Positions 29,885 through 38,452 of a DNA stretch of 64,000 nucleotides are shown here, one piece after another (the first letter of the stretch is position 1; each line of letters starts with the position of its first letter). The notes below the pieces were generated by a model. The model saw nothing but the letters and a program-made list of their open reading frames with translations, did no database searches and was not told where the DNA came from. Location: the NCBI GenBank assembly GCA_028289645.1, contig JANQOK010000016.1, forward strand, positions 372,001-436,000. The letters are read 5' to 3'. The DNA comes from Anderseniella sp. Its GTDB lineage: Bacteria > Pseudomonadota > Alphaproteobacteria > Rhizobiales > Aestuariivirgaceae. Made by a program: the position numbers and the translations under genes.

Positions 29885-31195
29885 GTGTTGATACAGATAG
29901 TGGCTGCAGATCCGGTAGATACATCGCCGCAGGCGACCCGCCCGGCCAGTGTTGCTCTGGCGCTGACCATCTGGTCACTCAGTGCGCTTGCGTTCGGATA
30001 TGCATTTTTCCAACGGGTCGCTCCGAGCGTGATGATCCCGGATCTGATGGCCGAGTTCGCGGTCACCGGTGCCGTGATGGGGCAGCTTTCGGCTCTGTAC
30101 TTTTATCCGTACGCCGCCATGCAACTGCCCATCGGCGCCCTGCTTGACCGCTATGGCGCCAGGCTGATGCTAACCGTTGCGCTGCTGCTTGCCGCGGCGG
30201 GCAGTATCATTTTCGGCGCCGCAGGATCGGTGAATGCCGCCTATGTCGGCCGGTTCATGGTAGGTGCGGGGTCCGCGGTCGGCTTCATTGCCAGCATGGC
30301 ATTGGCCGCAAAATGGTTTCACCCCAGGCACTTTGCACTACTCACCGGCCTGGCAATGTTCTTCGCCATGATCTGCGGCATTGCCGGCCAGGCGCCGCTT
30401 GCGTTTGCCGTTGAGGCGTTCGGATGGCGCCAGACGATGATATGGGCCGGTCTCGCAGCTGCCGTGTTGGCGTTGCTGACCGCCCTCATCGTGCGCAATT
30501 CACCTGATCCCGACAGCATCGAGCAGACTGATGACACGCAATGGGCAGAAATCTGGTCCGGCCTGAAAGACACCATAAGGCGCACCGAGATCTGGCGCAT
30601 CGCAATCGTCGCCATGAGCATGTCGGGGCCGATGCTGGCACTCGGTGGCTTGTGGGGGGTGCCGTTTCTTGCCGGTGCCTACGGGCTGGACCGACCGACC
30701 AGCGCAATCTACACCTCACTGTCCCTGCTCGGCTGGGCGGTCGGCGCACCCTTGTCGGGCTGGCTATCTGACCGGATCGGCAGCAGGAAACTGCCTTTGG
30801 TCGTCGGCACAGCGGCAAATTGCGGACTTCTCGGGCTGATCGCGTTCGTTCCGGAGCTTAACCTGGCCTTGATGGCAGCCGCACTGTTTCTGTCTGGTCT
30901 CACGGGGGGCTGCATGGTGGTCACCTTTGCGCTGGCACGGGAAGTATCAATCAAACGCCTGCATGGTTCGGTGTCAGGCCTTGTGAATGCCGCCACGGTG
31001 GGTGCGGGCGCCATCCTGCAGCCCATCATCGGATGGTTGTTGGACCTGAGCTGGGACGGAACGATGCAGGACGGCGCCAGGATTTACCAGACGGCGGACT
31101 ACAGGTTTGCGTTCATCTGCCTGGTCGTGAGCTCAGGTGCCGGATTTCTGATGTCACTTACTTTGCGTGAAACAAACTGCAAATCGCTTTTGTAG
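29885..31195 (+). CDS. Major facilitator superfamily transporter
   Basis: About 436 residues with twelve hydrophobic segments. The start is uncertain: TTG 29849, GTG 29885 and GTG 29900 are all in frame and none has a good ribosome site. The MFS signature between helices 2 and 3 reads GALLDRYGARLM, and a related GWLSDRIGSRKL lies between helices 8 and 9. Near the start, VAPSVMIPDLMAEF resembles the NarK/organic-anion type MFS group seen in alphaproteobacteria. The substrate is not evident. It stands between terminated pilus genes and an OpgC-like gene. Confidence 0.85.
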   Translation: MLIQIVAADPVDTSPQATRPASVALALTIWSLSALAFGYAFFQRVAPSVMIPDLMAEFAVTGAVMGQLSALYFYPYAAMQLPIGALLDRYGARLMLTVALLLAAAGSIIFGAAGSVNAAYVGRFMVGAGSAVGFIASMALAAKWFHPRHFALLTGLAMFFAMICGIAGQAPLAFAVEAFGWRQTMIWAGLAAAVLALLTALIVRNSPDPDSIEQTDDTQWAEIWSGLKDTIRRTEIWRIAIVAMSMSGPMLALGGLWGVPFLAGAYGLDRPTSAIYTSLSLLGWAVGAPLSGWLSDRIGSRKLPLVVGTAANCGLLGLIAFVPELNLALMAAALFLSGLTGGCMVVTFALAREVSIKRLHGSVSGLVNAATVGAGAILQPIIGWLLDLSWDGTMQDGARIYQTADYRFAFICLVVSSGAGFLMSLTLRETNCKSLL

Positions 31196-31441
31196 AGCTG
31201 CTGGCAGGCATGATTGTTGGCGTATCCAAATGCGGTCTGTGCACGGGCCTCATAGCGCACGCCCATCGCAGCTTCGCAGGGGCTCCCCGACAAGCGCGTC
31301 TGGAACTATCACGGCTGCAGCAAAATTGCCGCAATCTCCACCTTGATCAAGCAGCTAGCTGTTCACTGCAGCACAATGCTTCCCAATACGGGTAAGCCAT
31401 TGATTTACCGTTTGTAGACAAAATTTGGCCATATATACACG

Positions 31442-32659
31442 ATGGCGAAGGACGGGTTGAAAGTGGATAGGCTTCACGCGATCGATGCGATTCGCGGTCT
31501 CTGTCTACTTGGCATATTCATCAATCATATCACCCTGGGCTTTCTGCACAGGTTTTCACCAATCAACATAATGTTTTCCGATGCCGCGGACGTGTTTATC
31601 TTCCTGGCGGGCATCTCTTCGTTCCTGGCCTATGGCGGGAAACCCGGTGAGCATTACGCCAACAGCAACACGGTAAAGATCTGGCGACGCGCAAGATTGC
31701 TGTTTTTGGTCAATTCGCTGATTGCCGTTGCATCCATAGCTATCCTGTTTGCTGGCGATGCGGTTGCTCCCGCGGCAGTGCCCACCAGCATGCCGGGACA
31801 TCTAATCGAGACTCATGGCGCAGTTACTTACCTGTGGCATGTGCTGACCATGCAGCAGACGGTGGGTTACTCAGTTGTCCTGCGCCTGTACGTGGTGCTG
31901 ATGTTGCTGGCACCCGTCTATATCTGGCTGGCATCAAAACGATTTTGGTATCCCCTCGTGCCTGCTGGCGTGATTTGGCTCCTGGCCGGGCATTTTGGAT
32001 GGGTCGAAAGCAACAGTCTGAGCGGCACCCCGCTGGCGCTGACAATTCTGCCGTGGAACTTGATTTTCGCCATGGGGATTTCGTTTGGCGCCGCGAGAGC
32101 CCAGGGAGTCACTTTCCACAAGAGCAACCTGCTGACCATCGTCGCAACGGCGCTGTTAGTTGCCGGACCAGTATGCGCCATTATCCTTACCCGCGTATCA
32201 CCTGATGTCGTGGCATGGGTCGATACAAGAAACGACTTTTTCTGGACCGGGGCGAGCAAGACCTTCCAGTCGCCGCTGCGGATATCCTTCATGTTGGCGT
32301 TGGCCTACTTGTTCGTCAATTTCCGCAGCGCTCCGTTGATACGACTTTTCCATCAGGCCACAGCCGACAGCGTGCTGTCTCGGCTGGGCCGCAAGTCACT
32401 GGAAGTGTTTTCGGCGGGAGCCATCATGGCCCTGGCAGCGGACCATTTCCTGTGGTTTCTGTTTTCAAGCGAGATCGTTCGTCCAAACTCCGTGCCCGCT
32501 ATCCTCATCGAATTGGGCATAACAACTGCCGCCATTTTTGCAATGGTGCGCATTGCGGACACCAAAGCCCTGAGCTTTGCCGCGATCGGCCCGGGTATCC
32601 GAGACTTTTACTTGCGTGTTGTAAGCCCCACAGGGCCTCCGCGACCGGGATCATCATAA
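31442..32659 (+). CDS. OpgC-like membrane acyltransferase
   Basis: 405 residues with about ten membrane helices. It begins RLHAIDAIRGLCLLGIFINH, the OpgC-type opening with the conserved Asp-x-x-Arg-Gly, and continues FSDAADVFIFLAGISSFLAY, the second conserved motif. E. coli OpgC adds succinyl groups to periplasmic glucans; related alphaproteobacterial proteins are acyltransferases of unknown substrate. No opgG/opgH genes are nearby. The promoter region of 246 bp contains no gene. Confidence 0.8.
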   Translation: MAKDGLKVDRLHAIDAIRGLCLLGIFINHITLGFLHRFSPINIMFSDAADVFIFLAGISSFLAYGGKPGEHYANSNTVKIWRRARLLFLVNSLIAVASIAILFAGDAVAPAAVPTSMPGHLIETHGAVTYLWHVLTMQQTVGYSVVLRLYVVLMLLAPVYIWLASKRFWYPLVPAGVIWLLAGHFGWVESNSLSGTPLALTILPWNLIFAMGISFGAARAQGVTFHKSNLLTIVATALLVAGPVCAIILTRVSPDVVAWVDTRNDFFWTGASKTFQSPLRISFMLALAYLFVNFRSAPLIRLFHQATADSVLSRLGRKSLEVFSAGAIMALAADHFLWFLFSSEIVRPNSVPAILIELGITTAAIFAMVRIADTKALSFAAIGPGIRDFYLRVVSPTGPPRPGSS

Positions 32660-32750
32660 GACGCCCTTCAGCCTCAGGCTGACCTGATGTGACGCAGGGA
32701 TCCAACGCTTGCCGCCACATGTTTGCAACCAGTTTCTGCCAGCAAACTGC

Positions 32751-33191
32751 TCAGTTCCGCGCCCAGGCTTTTACCGGCAAACCGCGTTTAAGCCATCCCG
32801 GGCCAGCCTTGGAGCCGAACATGCCTTCCGACACATCAATGACATTGGTGAAACCAGCTGTGGCCAGTATGCGCTGCATGTGAGCCGAGCGCCCACCGGT
32901 GGCGCAGATCAAGGCGACCGGGTTGGTGCGATTTCCGCCCAGTGCCTGTGCCAGGTTTCTGACAAAGCCGGCTTCATGCATGGATATGGCTAGTGCCGGC
33001 TCGGCCAGTCCGGACTGCTTCCACTCGCCGCGCGTGCGGATGTCCACCAGAACCACTTCACCACTGGTGGCGGCCGCCAGCGCGTCGGGTGCCGACATGA
33101 TGCCCGAGGAGGACTGTGCGGCGGATGCAGCAGTACCGGAGAGCGCAGCGGCGGCCATCAGCGTTACCATATGTCGACGTGTCAGCTTCAT
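32751..33191 (-). CDS. Exported rhodanese-like protein
   Basis: 146 residues from the ATG at 33191. The N-terminus (LTRRHMVTLMAAAALSGTA) is a signal peptide with a twin Arg, possibly Tat. One rhodanese domain follows, with VLVDIRTRGEWKQSGL and the active-site loop LICATGGRSAH holding the catalytic Cys at about residue 99. Single-domain periplasmic rhodaneses are sulfurtransferases of mostly unknown partners. It stands alone between opgC and a long intergenic region. Confidence 0.87.
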   Translation of the reverse strand: MKLTRRHMVTLMAAAALSGTAASAAQSSSGIMSAPDALAAATSGEVVLVDIRTRGEWKQSGLAEPALAISMHEAGFVRNLAQALGGNRTNPVALICATGGRSAHMQRILATAGFTNVIDVSEGMFGSKAGPGWLKRGLPVKAWARN

Positions 33192-33554
33192 GTGATGATC
33201 AGTGTCATTGCGGCCCGGAATTATCAAATCAAAGTTCCGCGATCAGCGTGTCGCAGGAACGTTCGGTTTGCGACTGACTTCATTCTGACACGCAGCTGTC
33301 ATGCTGACCGGCTACATCAGCGATCGTGCAAGGACGGCGTCAGTTGCGTAGAACCAAAAGAAATCTGTTTCCTGCACAAAAAACCGGGGGCTTCTTGATC
33401 AAGCCAATCAAAAGGCCGGAACCCGATCAACTCTAGAGTGTGCGAGCAACTTCAGGCACTTGCCTGAGCACAAGTTACTCTTGCCATTTAGGGCACCCGT
33501 GCCGGGACCACACCCGCCATTTCCCACCCCGCTCCTGGCACGGGACCTTGTTTT
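33192..33554. other. Intergenic region with possible terminator hairpin
   Basis: 363 bases with no supported gene. A CTTGATCAAG palindrome is at 33394-33403. CCCGTGCC and GGCACGGG type arms (about 33496-33503 and 33537-33544) could pair across a loop of about 33 nt just past the aminotransferase stop; on the minus strand the arm is preceded by a short A-run, not followed by a T-run, so this is a weak terminator candidate. Confidence 0.4.
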
Positions 33555-34736
33555 TCAGACAGACCCGCCGATCAGGCCATGCATGCGGGCAAGGGCTTCT
33601 TCGATGTCGTCAAGCCCGGCGGCATATGACAGGCGCAGATAGCCCCTGCCGTTGTCGCCAAAACTGTCGCCGGGGATCAGTGCGACATTAGCTTCCATCA
33701 ACAGGCGGTCCGCCAATTCTTTTGAACCCAGGCCGGTGCCGGTGATGTTCGGGAATGCATAAAAGGCGCCGCCCGGCACCCGGCAGGTCACGCCCGGCAT
33801 TTCATTGAGGCCGCTGACCACCACATCACGGCGCTTCGCAAAAGTTGCCCGCATCCGGTCAATCTCATCCATGGGCCCCTCAATCGCCGCCAGGCCCGCC
33901 AGCTGCGCGGCAACGTTGACACAGGAATGGTCAACCGTAATCAGGCCACGCACGGCGTTCACCAGGGGCTTCGGCCAGATGCCATATCCCAGCCGCCATC
34001 CGGTCATGGCAAAGGTTTTCGACCAGCCATCCAGCAGGATGACCCGGCCGGACAGGGCCGGATACTGCAGCAAGGAGCGAAAGCCCGAGCCTTCGAAGAC
34101 CAGGTGCGAATATATTTCATCCGACAGGATTGCCACCTGAGGATGGGCTTCGAGCCCTGAGGCCAGTTTGTCCAGTTCACAGGTCTCCACCACACCGCCG
34201 GTCGGGTTGGCCGGTGAATTGATGATAATCAGACGCGTCTGCGGCGTAATCTGCGACAGGACTTCGTCGGCATCAAAGCCGAAGTTGCGGTCTTCGCGAA
34301 TGGCGTACGGAACCGGTCTGGCGGATGCCGCCTTTATGGCTTCGCGATATGGCGGGAATCCGGGGTCGGGATACAGGATTTCGGTCCCCGCCCCGCCGAA
34401 CACCATGCAGGCAAAGAAAATCGTGACCTTGCCGCCGGGCACAATCACCACCTGGTCGGCATCAACCGGCACGTCGTAGCGGCCGGACACGCTGTTCGCG
34501 ACCGCGTCACGCAACGCCGGCATGCCTACGGGAGAGGTGTATCCGTGCGGGCCGTCCTTCACGGCCTTGAGTCCGGCTTCCAGCACATGGGCCGGTGGCG
34601 CAAAATCCGGTTGGCCGATGCCAAGGTTGATAACCGGGCGGCCCTGCTCCTTCAGCTTCAGGGCCTTGTCGAGGACGAAGAACGCGCCTTCTTCTTCGAG
34701 ATCTGCAACGGCGGGATTCAGCTTCAGTTCAGTCAT
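33555..34736 (-). CDS. Class I/II pyridoxal-phosphate aminotransferase
   Basis: 393 residues from the ATG at 34736. The fold type I signatures are present: INLGIGQPDFAPP near residue 35, INSPANPTGG near 165, SDEIYSHLVFEG near 200, and the PLP lysine in WSKTFAMTGWRLGY near 233. The final Arg region is RLSYAAGLDD. It resembles AspC/PatA-like enzymes that accept aspartate or aromatic amino acids; the substrate cannot be fixed from sequence. It is followed upstream, in the same direction, by an EamA transporter 19 bp away, so the two are likely cotranscribed. Confidence 0.9.
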   Translation of the reverse strand: MTELKLNPAVADLEEEGAFFVLDKALKLKEQGRPVINLGIGQPDFAPPAHVLEAGLKAVKDGPHGYTSPVGMPALRDAVANSVSGRYDVPVDADQVVIVPGGKVTIFFACMVFGGAGTEILYPDPGFPPYREAIKAASARPVPYAIREDRNFGFDADEVLSQITPQTRLIIINSPANPTGGVVETCELDKLASGLEAHPQVAILSDEIYSHLVFEGSGFRSLLQYPALSGRVILLDGWSKTFAMTGWRLGYGIWPKPLVNAVRGLITVDHSCVNVAAQLAGLAAIEGPMDEIDRMRATFAKRRDVVVSGLNEMPGVTCRVPGGAFYAFPNITGTGLGSKELADRLLMEANVALIPGDSFGDNGRGYLRLSYAAGLDDIEEALARMHGLIGGSV

Positions 34737-34755
34737 GAAAGTCTCTGTTCCGGTG

Positions 34756-35664
34756 TTACGATGAATGCGCGGTTCGGCGCTTGGTGACCTGCTCGCGATA
34801 ATAGACATACAGGCCGCTGGACACCACAATGCCGGCTCCGACCAGCGTATACACATCCGGCACGTCGCCAAACACCACGAAGCCGACAATGATCATCCAG
34901 ACGATCTGCGTGTAGATGAACGGCGCCAGTGTAGGCGCCGGCGCCATGGTGTGGGCCTTGATCAGCATGTGATGGCCGACGCCACCGGCGAACCCCATCA
35001 GCAGCATCAGCGCGACCAACCCCCAGACCGGCATATGCCAGTTGGCGATGCCCAGCGGCATGGCAAGGGCGGTGCCGACCATAGACGGCAACAACAAAGA
35101 CACCAGCGCCGGGTCACGGCCGCCAATCTTGCGGGTGATGATCTGGTACAAGGCGGTGATGATGGCCACCGTCAGCGACAACAACATGGCCCAGTGAAAC
35201 CCCGCGGCACCTGGCCGGATGATCAGCAATACACCCAGAAAACCGATAACCACCGCCGCCCAGCGGCGCGGGCCGATGCGTTCGCCCAGCAGAAACGGCG
35301 ACAGTGCACACACCCACAACGGATTGGAGAAGAATATAGCCGACGTCTGGTCCAGCCGCAGGTACTGCAGTGCTATGAAGTTCATCAGGGTGGAAGCAAA
35401 CAGCAGCACCCCGCGGGTTACCTGCAACCCGCGATGATGGGATTTGAATGTCAGCGTACCGGTCCACCACATCAGTCCCAGCACATAGAGCAGCGATAGG
35501 CTGTAGCGCGCAAACACCACCATCATCGGCGGCACTCCGGAGCCGAGCAGAAATTTCGCGCACGCATCAATGATGGTGAACGTGGCGACCGCGCCGATCA
35601 TCAACGCTATGCCGGTTGTGACATTTTCCGTCCGGGGAGACTGGGCACTGCCGGGTATTGCCAT
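34756..35664 (-). CDS. EamA/DMT family transporter
   Basis: 302 residues from the ATG at 35664 (a GTG at 35682 would add six). Ten membrane helices form two EamA repeats. The first begins GIALMIGAVATFTIIDACAK and the second lies after about residue 155. It includes the motif LDQTSAIFFSNPLWVCALSP at about 100, common in this family. Members export amino acids, purines or drugs. It probably shares a transcript with the aminotransferase 19 bp downstream. Confidence 0.87.
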   Translation of the reverse strand: MAIPGSAQSPRTENVTTGIALMIGAVATFTIIDACAKFLLGSGVPPMMVVFARYSLSLLYVLGLMWWTGTLTFKSHHRGLQVTRGVLLFASTLMNFIALQYLRLDQTSAIFFSNPLWVCALSPFLLGERIGPRRWAAVVIGFLGVLLIIRPGAAGFHWAMLLSLTVAIITALYQIITRKIGGRDPALVSLLLPSMVGTALAMPLGIANWHMPVWGLVALMLLMGFAGGVGHHMLIKAHTMAPAPTLAPFIYTQIVWMIIVGFVVFGDVPDVYTLVGAGIVVSSGLYVYYREQVTKRRTAHSS

Positions 35665-35831
35665 ACAATGAAATCCGATCACATCCGGCTGCCGCGGACG
35701 GGTGCCGCGGCCAGGGTCTCTCCAGCCGTACCCGCATGACAGCAGCGCGTCCAGCCCGGATTGCGGTCTGGAGGTTTGACAGGACGGCTATTTTACGATG
35801 TGACAGGACGACACAGAAAAGGGAACCGCCG

Positions 35832-36995
35832 ATGCCGTTTGTGACACAAAGTGATGATTGCAGGATCTTCTACCGCGCCGAGGGACCAACCGATGCCCCG
35901 GCGATCATTTTTTCCAACTCGCTTGGGTGCGATCACCTTATGTGGCAGGCACAGGCCGAAGCGCTGAAACACCGTTTCCGCGTGGTGCGCTACGACCAGC
36001 GCGGCCATGGCGCGTCGGATGTGCCGGACGGCGTGTATCCGCTGGAAAGGCTGGGTGCCGATGTTGTCGGCATCGCAGATCACCTGGGCCTGCAGGCGTT
36101 TCATTTCTGCGGACTCTCGATGGGCGGCCTGACCGGACAGTGGCTCGGCATCAACGCCGGCGGCAGGCTGACGACACTGACCCTGGCCGATACATCTCCT
36201 CACTTCCGCCCGCCGGAAATGTGGGACGAACGCATGGACCTGATCCGCCAGGGAGGCATGGCCGCCATTTCCGACATGGTGCTGGGCCGGTTCTTTACCG
36301 AGAGCTTTCACCAAAGCGATCCCGGGACAGTCAGCGACTTCCGCAATGTCCTGGAGCAGATGAACCCGACAGGCTATCTGGGATGTTCGGCGATGCTGAA
36401 ACAGGCCGACACGTTCAATGACCTGAAAAAAATCACCACGCCGACACTGATCGTTTCCGGGCGCCACGACCAGTCCACGCCGCCGGAACGCGGCGAGATG
36501 ATTGCCGCGGAGATTGCCGGCTCGGTACACGTGGTTCTGGACGCCGCGCATATTTCCAATGCTGAACGCCCAAATGATTTCACCCGTACGCTGGCCGGAT
36601 TCCTGGGCACCGACACATTGCCAAGCGACCACCGATTCACCTCCGGAATGAAACGCCGCAGGGCTGCTTTGGGCGATGACTATGTCGATGCGTCGATTCG
36701 GAACCGAACCGAGTTCAACGCCGAGTTCCAGGACATGATCACCCGCGGCGCCTGGGGCGAAATCTGGACCCGGCCGGGGCTGGACGAGACCACACGGCGC
36801 ATGCTGGTCCTGGCAATCTGCGCGTCGCTGTCACGGTGGGAGGAGTTTGACCTGCACCTGGCGGCGGCCTTACGCACCGGCGTCAGCCGGGATACGGTTC
36901 GCGAGGTGCTGATGCAGACAGCGATCTATGCGGGCGTGCCGGCGGCCAACACGGCGTTCGCACGGGCCGGAAAACAGCTAAAATCCGAAGCCTGA
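35832..36995 (+). CDS. pcaL: PcaD-PcaC fusion: 3-oxoadipate enol-lactonase / 4-carboxymuconolactone decarboxylase
   Basis: 387 residues from the ATG at 35832. Residues 1 to about 255 are an alpha/beta hydrolase of the PcaD type, with nucleophile Ser in FCGLSMGGLTG (about 96), the Asp in SGRHDQSTPPE and the His in LDAAHISN. Residues about 262-387 are a carboxymuconolactone decarboxylase domain (RRAALGDDYVDASI ... LAICASLSRWEEFDLHL). Together they run two successive steps of the protocatechuate branch of the beta-ketoadipate pathway. The other pca genes are not in the window. Fusions of this order (PcaL) are known in actinobacteria and some proteobacteria. Confidence 0.88.
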   Translation: MPFVTQSDDCRIFYRAEGPTDAPAIIFSNSLGCDHLMWQAQAEALKHRFRVVRYDQRGHGASDVPDGVYPLERLGADVVGIADHLGLQAFHFCGLSMGGLTGQWLGINAGGRLTTLTLADTSPHFRPPEMWDERMDLIRQGGMAAISDMVLGRFFTESFHQSDPGTVSDFRNVLEQMNPTGYLGCSAMLKQADTFNDLKKITTPTLIVSGRHDQSTPPERGEMIAAEIAGSVHVVLDAAHISNAERPNDFTRTLAGFLGTDTLPSDHRFTSGMKRRRAALGDDYVDASIRNRTEFNAEFQDMITRGAWGEIWTRPGLDETTRRMLVLAICASLSRWEEFDLHLAAALRTGVSRDTVREVLMQTAIYAGVPAANTAFARAGKQLKSEA

Positions 36996-36997
36996 CT

Positions 36998-38452
36998 TCA
37001 AAAAACGTCGAAGTACTCGCGATGCTCCCAGTCCGTGACTTCTGACAGGAAACGGGCGATCTCGGCGCGCTTGATGTGGATCAGATAATCTACAAACCGG
37101 TTGCCAAAGCGCTGCCGGAACAGTTGCGAGCGCTCAAGCGCATCCACGGCCTGCATCAGGTTGGTCGGCAGCATGGCAGCATCGGTCTTGTACGGCGTAT
37201 CGGCGGGCGGGCCCGGATCGCGCTTGCTGTCGATGCCGTCTAGCCCGGCCCAGATCTGCGCCGCCAAGTGAAGGTAGGGGTTGGCTGCGGCCTCGGCTGC
37301 CCGGTTTTCAACCCGTGTTGCCGGATTGTCCGGCGCCCCGATTGCCCGCACCATGACACCTTTGTTGTCCCTGCCCCAGATGGCCCGGTCCGGTGCCAGC
37401 TGATACGACTTATAGCGCTTGTAGCCGTTAATGGTGGGCGCCGCGAACACGCTGGCCTCGGCAGCTTTGGCGAGCAGGCCTGCCGTATAGTTGAGCCCCA
37501 TGGGCGACAGCAGTTCGTTTTCATCCGCAGGCATGAACAGATTTTCCCCGGATGCCGCCGAAACCAGCGACTGATGCACATGCCAGCCTGATGCGAACAG
37601 GTTTGCCACCTGCGGCCGGCACATGAAGGTCGCATGCAGGCCCTGGCGCCGGCAGACCTGTTTTGCCATGGAGCGGAACAGGCCCATGGCATCGGCCGCC
37701 TGCACGGCCGGCATGGGCGCGAAGGTGAACTCGACCTGGCTCGGGCCAAACTCGCACTCGATGGAGCGCAGCGGCAGATTGAGCGCCACACACGCCTTGC
37801 GCAGCACCTCCGTCACCGGCTCCAGCTCATCGGCACGCGCCTCGGTCAGATACTGAAACCCGTGCGTCATCAGCGACACATCCGGTACCGCACCGGGCTG
37901 CCCGGCGTCTTCAGGGCGCTTGTTCCAGTCATCGACCTTCAGGATGTGGAATTCGGCTTCCAGCCCGAAGCGCACACCCAGGTCACGGCCCGCCAGCTCG
38001 GTTTCGGCATCGCGCAACTTGCTGCGCACGCAGAACGGCACCGGCTTTCCGTCGGCGAAAAACAGGTCGCACAACAGCCAGCCGCACCCGTCGACCCAGG
38101 GCAACAGGCGAAAGGTCGCCGGATCCGGCAGCATCATCATGTCACCGGCACCTTGCATCTCGGCCATATCCAGGCCGGCGCCGGCCTCCCAAACAGGAAA
38201 CACCGTGCGATGGGACGTATCCTTGGCCAGCAGGGTCGATGTCATGGCACAGCCATTTGCCAGAAGACCGGCCAGTTGTGCCGCCATCAGAGTCTTGCCG
38301 CGCAACACGCCGTGCTGGTCGGCAAAAGCCAGCCGCACCGTGTCGAGGCCATGGTCTTCAGCCTGCTCGAGAACGTTCGCGCACGCAGCGCGCCGTTCAG
38401 CACTGTCGATGCCGGCAAGAGCCGCCAGCCCTTCACGCCCTACATCACTCAT
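36998..38452 (-). CDS. Glutamine synthetase family ligase (gamma-glutamyl-amine type)
   Basis: 484 residues from the ATG at 38452, which overlaps the Rieske oxygenase stop codon (TGATG). Glutamine synthetase motifs are complete enough for activity: GLEAEFHIL (about 155), ECEFGPSQVEF (about 230), ATFMCRPQVANLFASGWHVH (about 268), RYKSYQLAPDRAIWGRDNKG (about 345) and ANPYLHLAA. It belongs to the PuuA/GlnA-like ligases that join glutamate to amines, not to the housekeeping enzyme. Known relatives act on putrescine, isopropylamine or aniline. Coupling to an aromatic oxygenase recalls the AtdA1 gamma-glutamylanilide synthetase next to its dioxygenase; this comparison is inference. Confidence 0.82.
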   Translation of the reverse strand: MSDVGREGLAALAGIDSAERRAACANVLEQAEDHGLDTVRLAFADQHGVLRGKTLMAAQLAGLLANGCAMTSTLLAKDTSHRTVFPVWEAGAGLDMAEMQGAGDMMMLPDPATFRLLPWVDGCGWLLCDLFFADGKPVPFCVRSKLRDAETELAGRDLGVRFGLEAEFHILKVDDWNKRPEDAGQPGAVPDVSLMTHGFQYLTEARADELEPVTEVLRKACVALNLPLRSIECEFGPSQVEFTFAPMPAVQAADAMGLFRSMAKQVCRRQGLHATFMCRPQVANLFASGWHVHQSLVSAASGENLFMPADENELLSPMGLNYTAGLLAKAAEASVFAAPTINGYKRYKSYQLAPDRAIWGRDNKGVMVRAIGAPDNPATRVENRAAEAAANPYLHLAAQIWAGLDGIDSKRDPGPPADTPYKTDAAMLPTNLMQAVDALERSQLFRQRFGNRFVDYLIHIKRAEIARFLSEVTDWEHREYFDVF

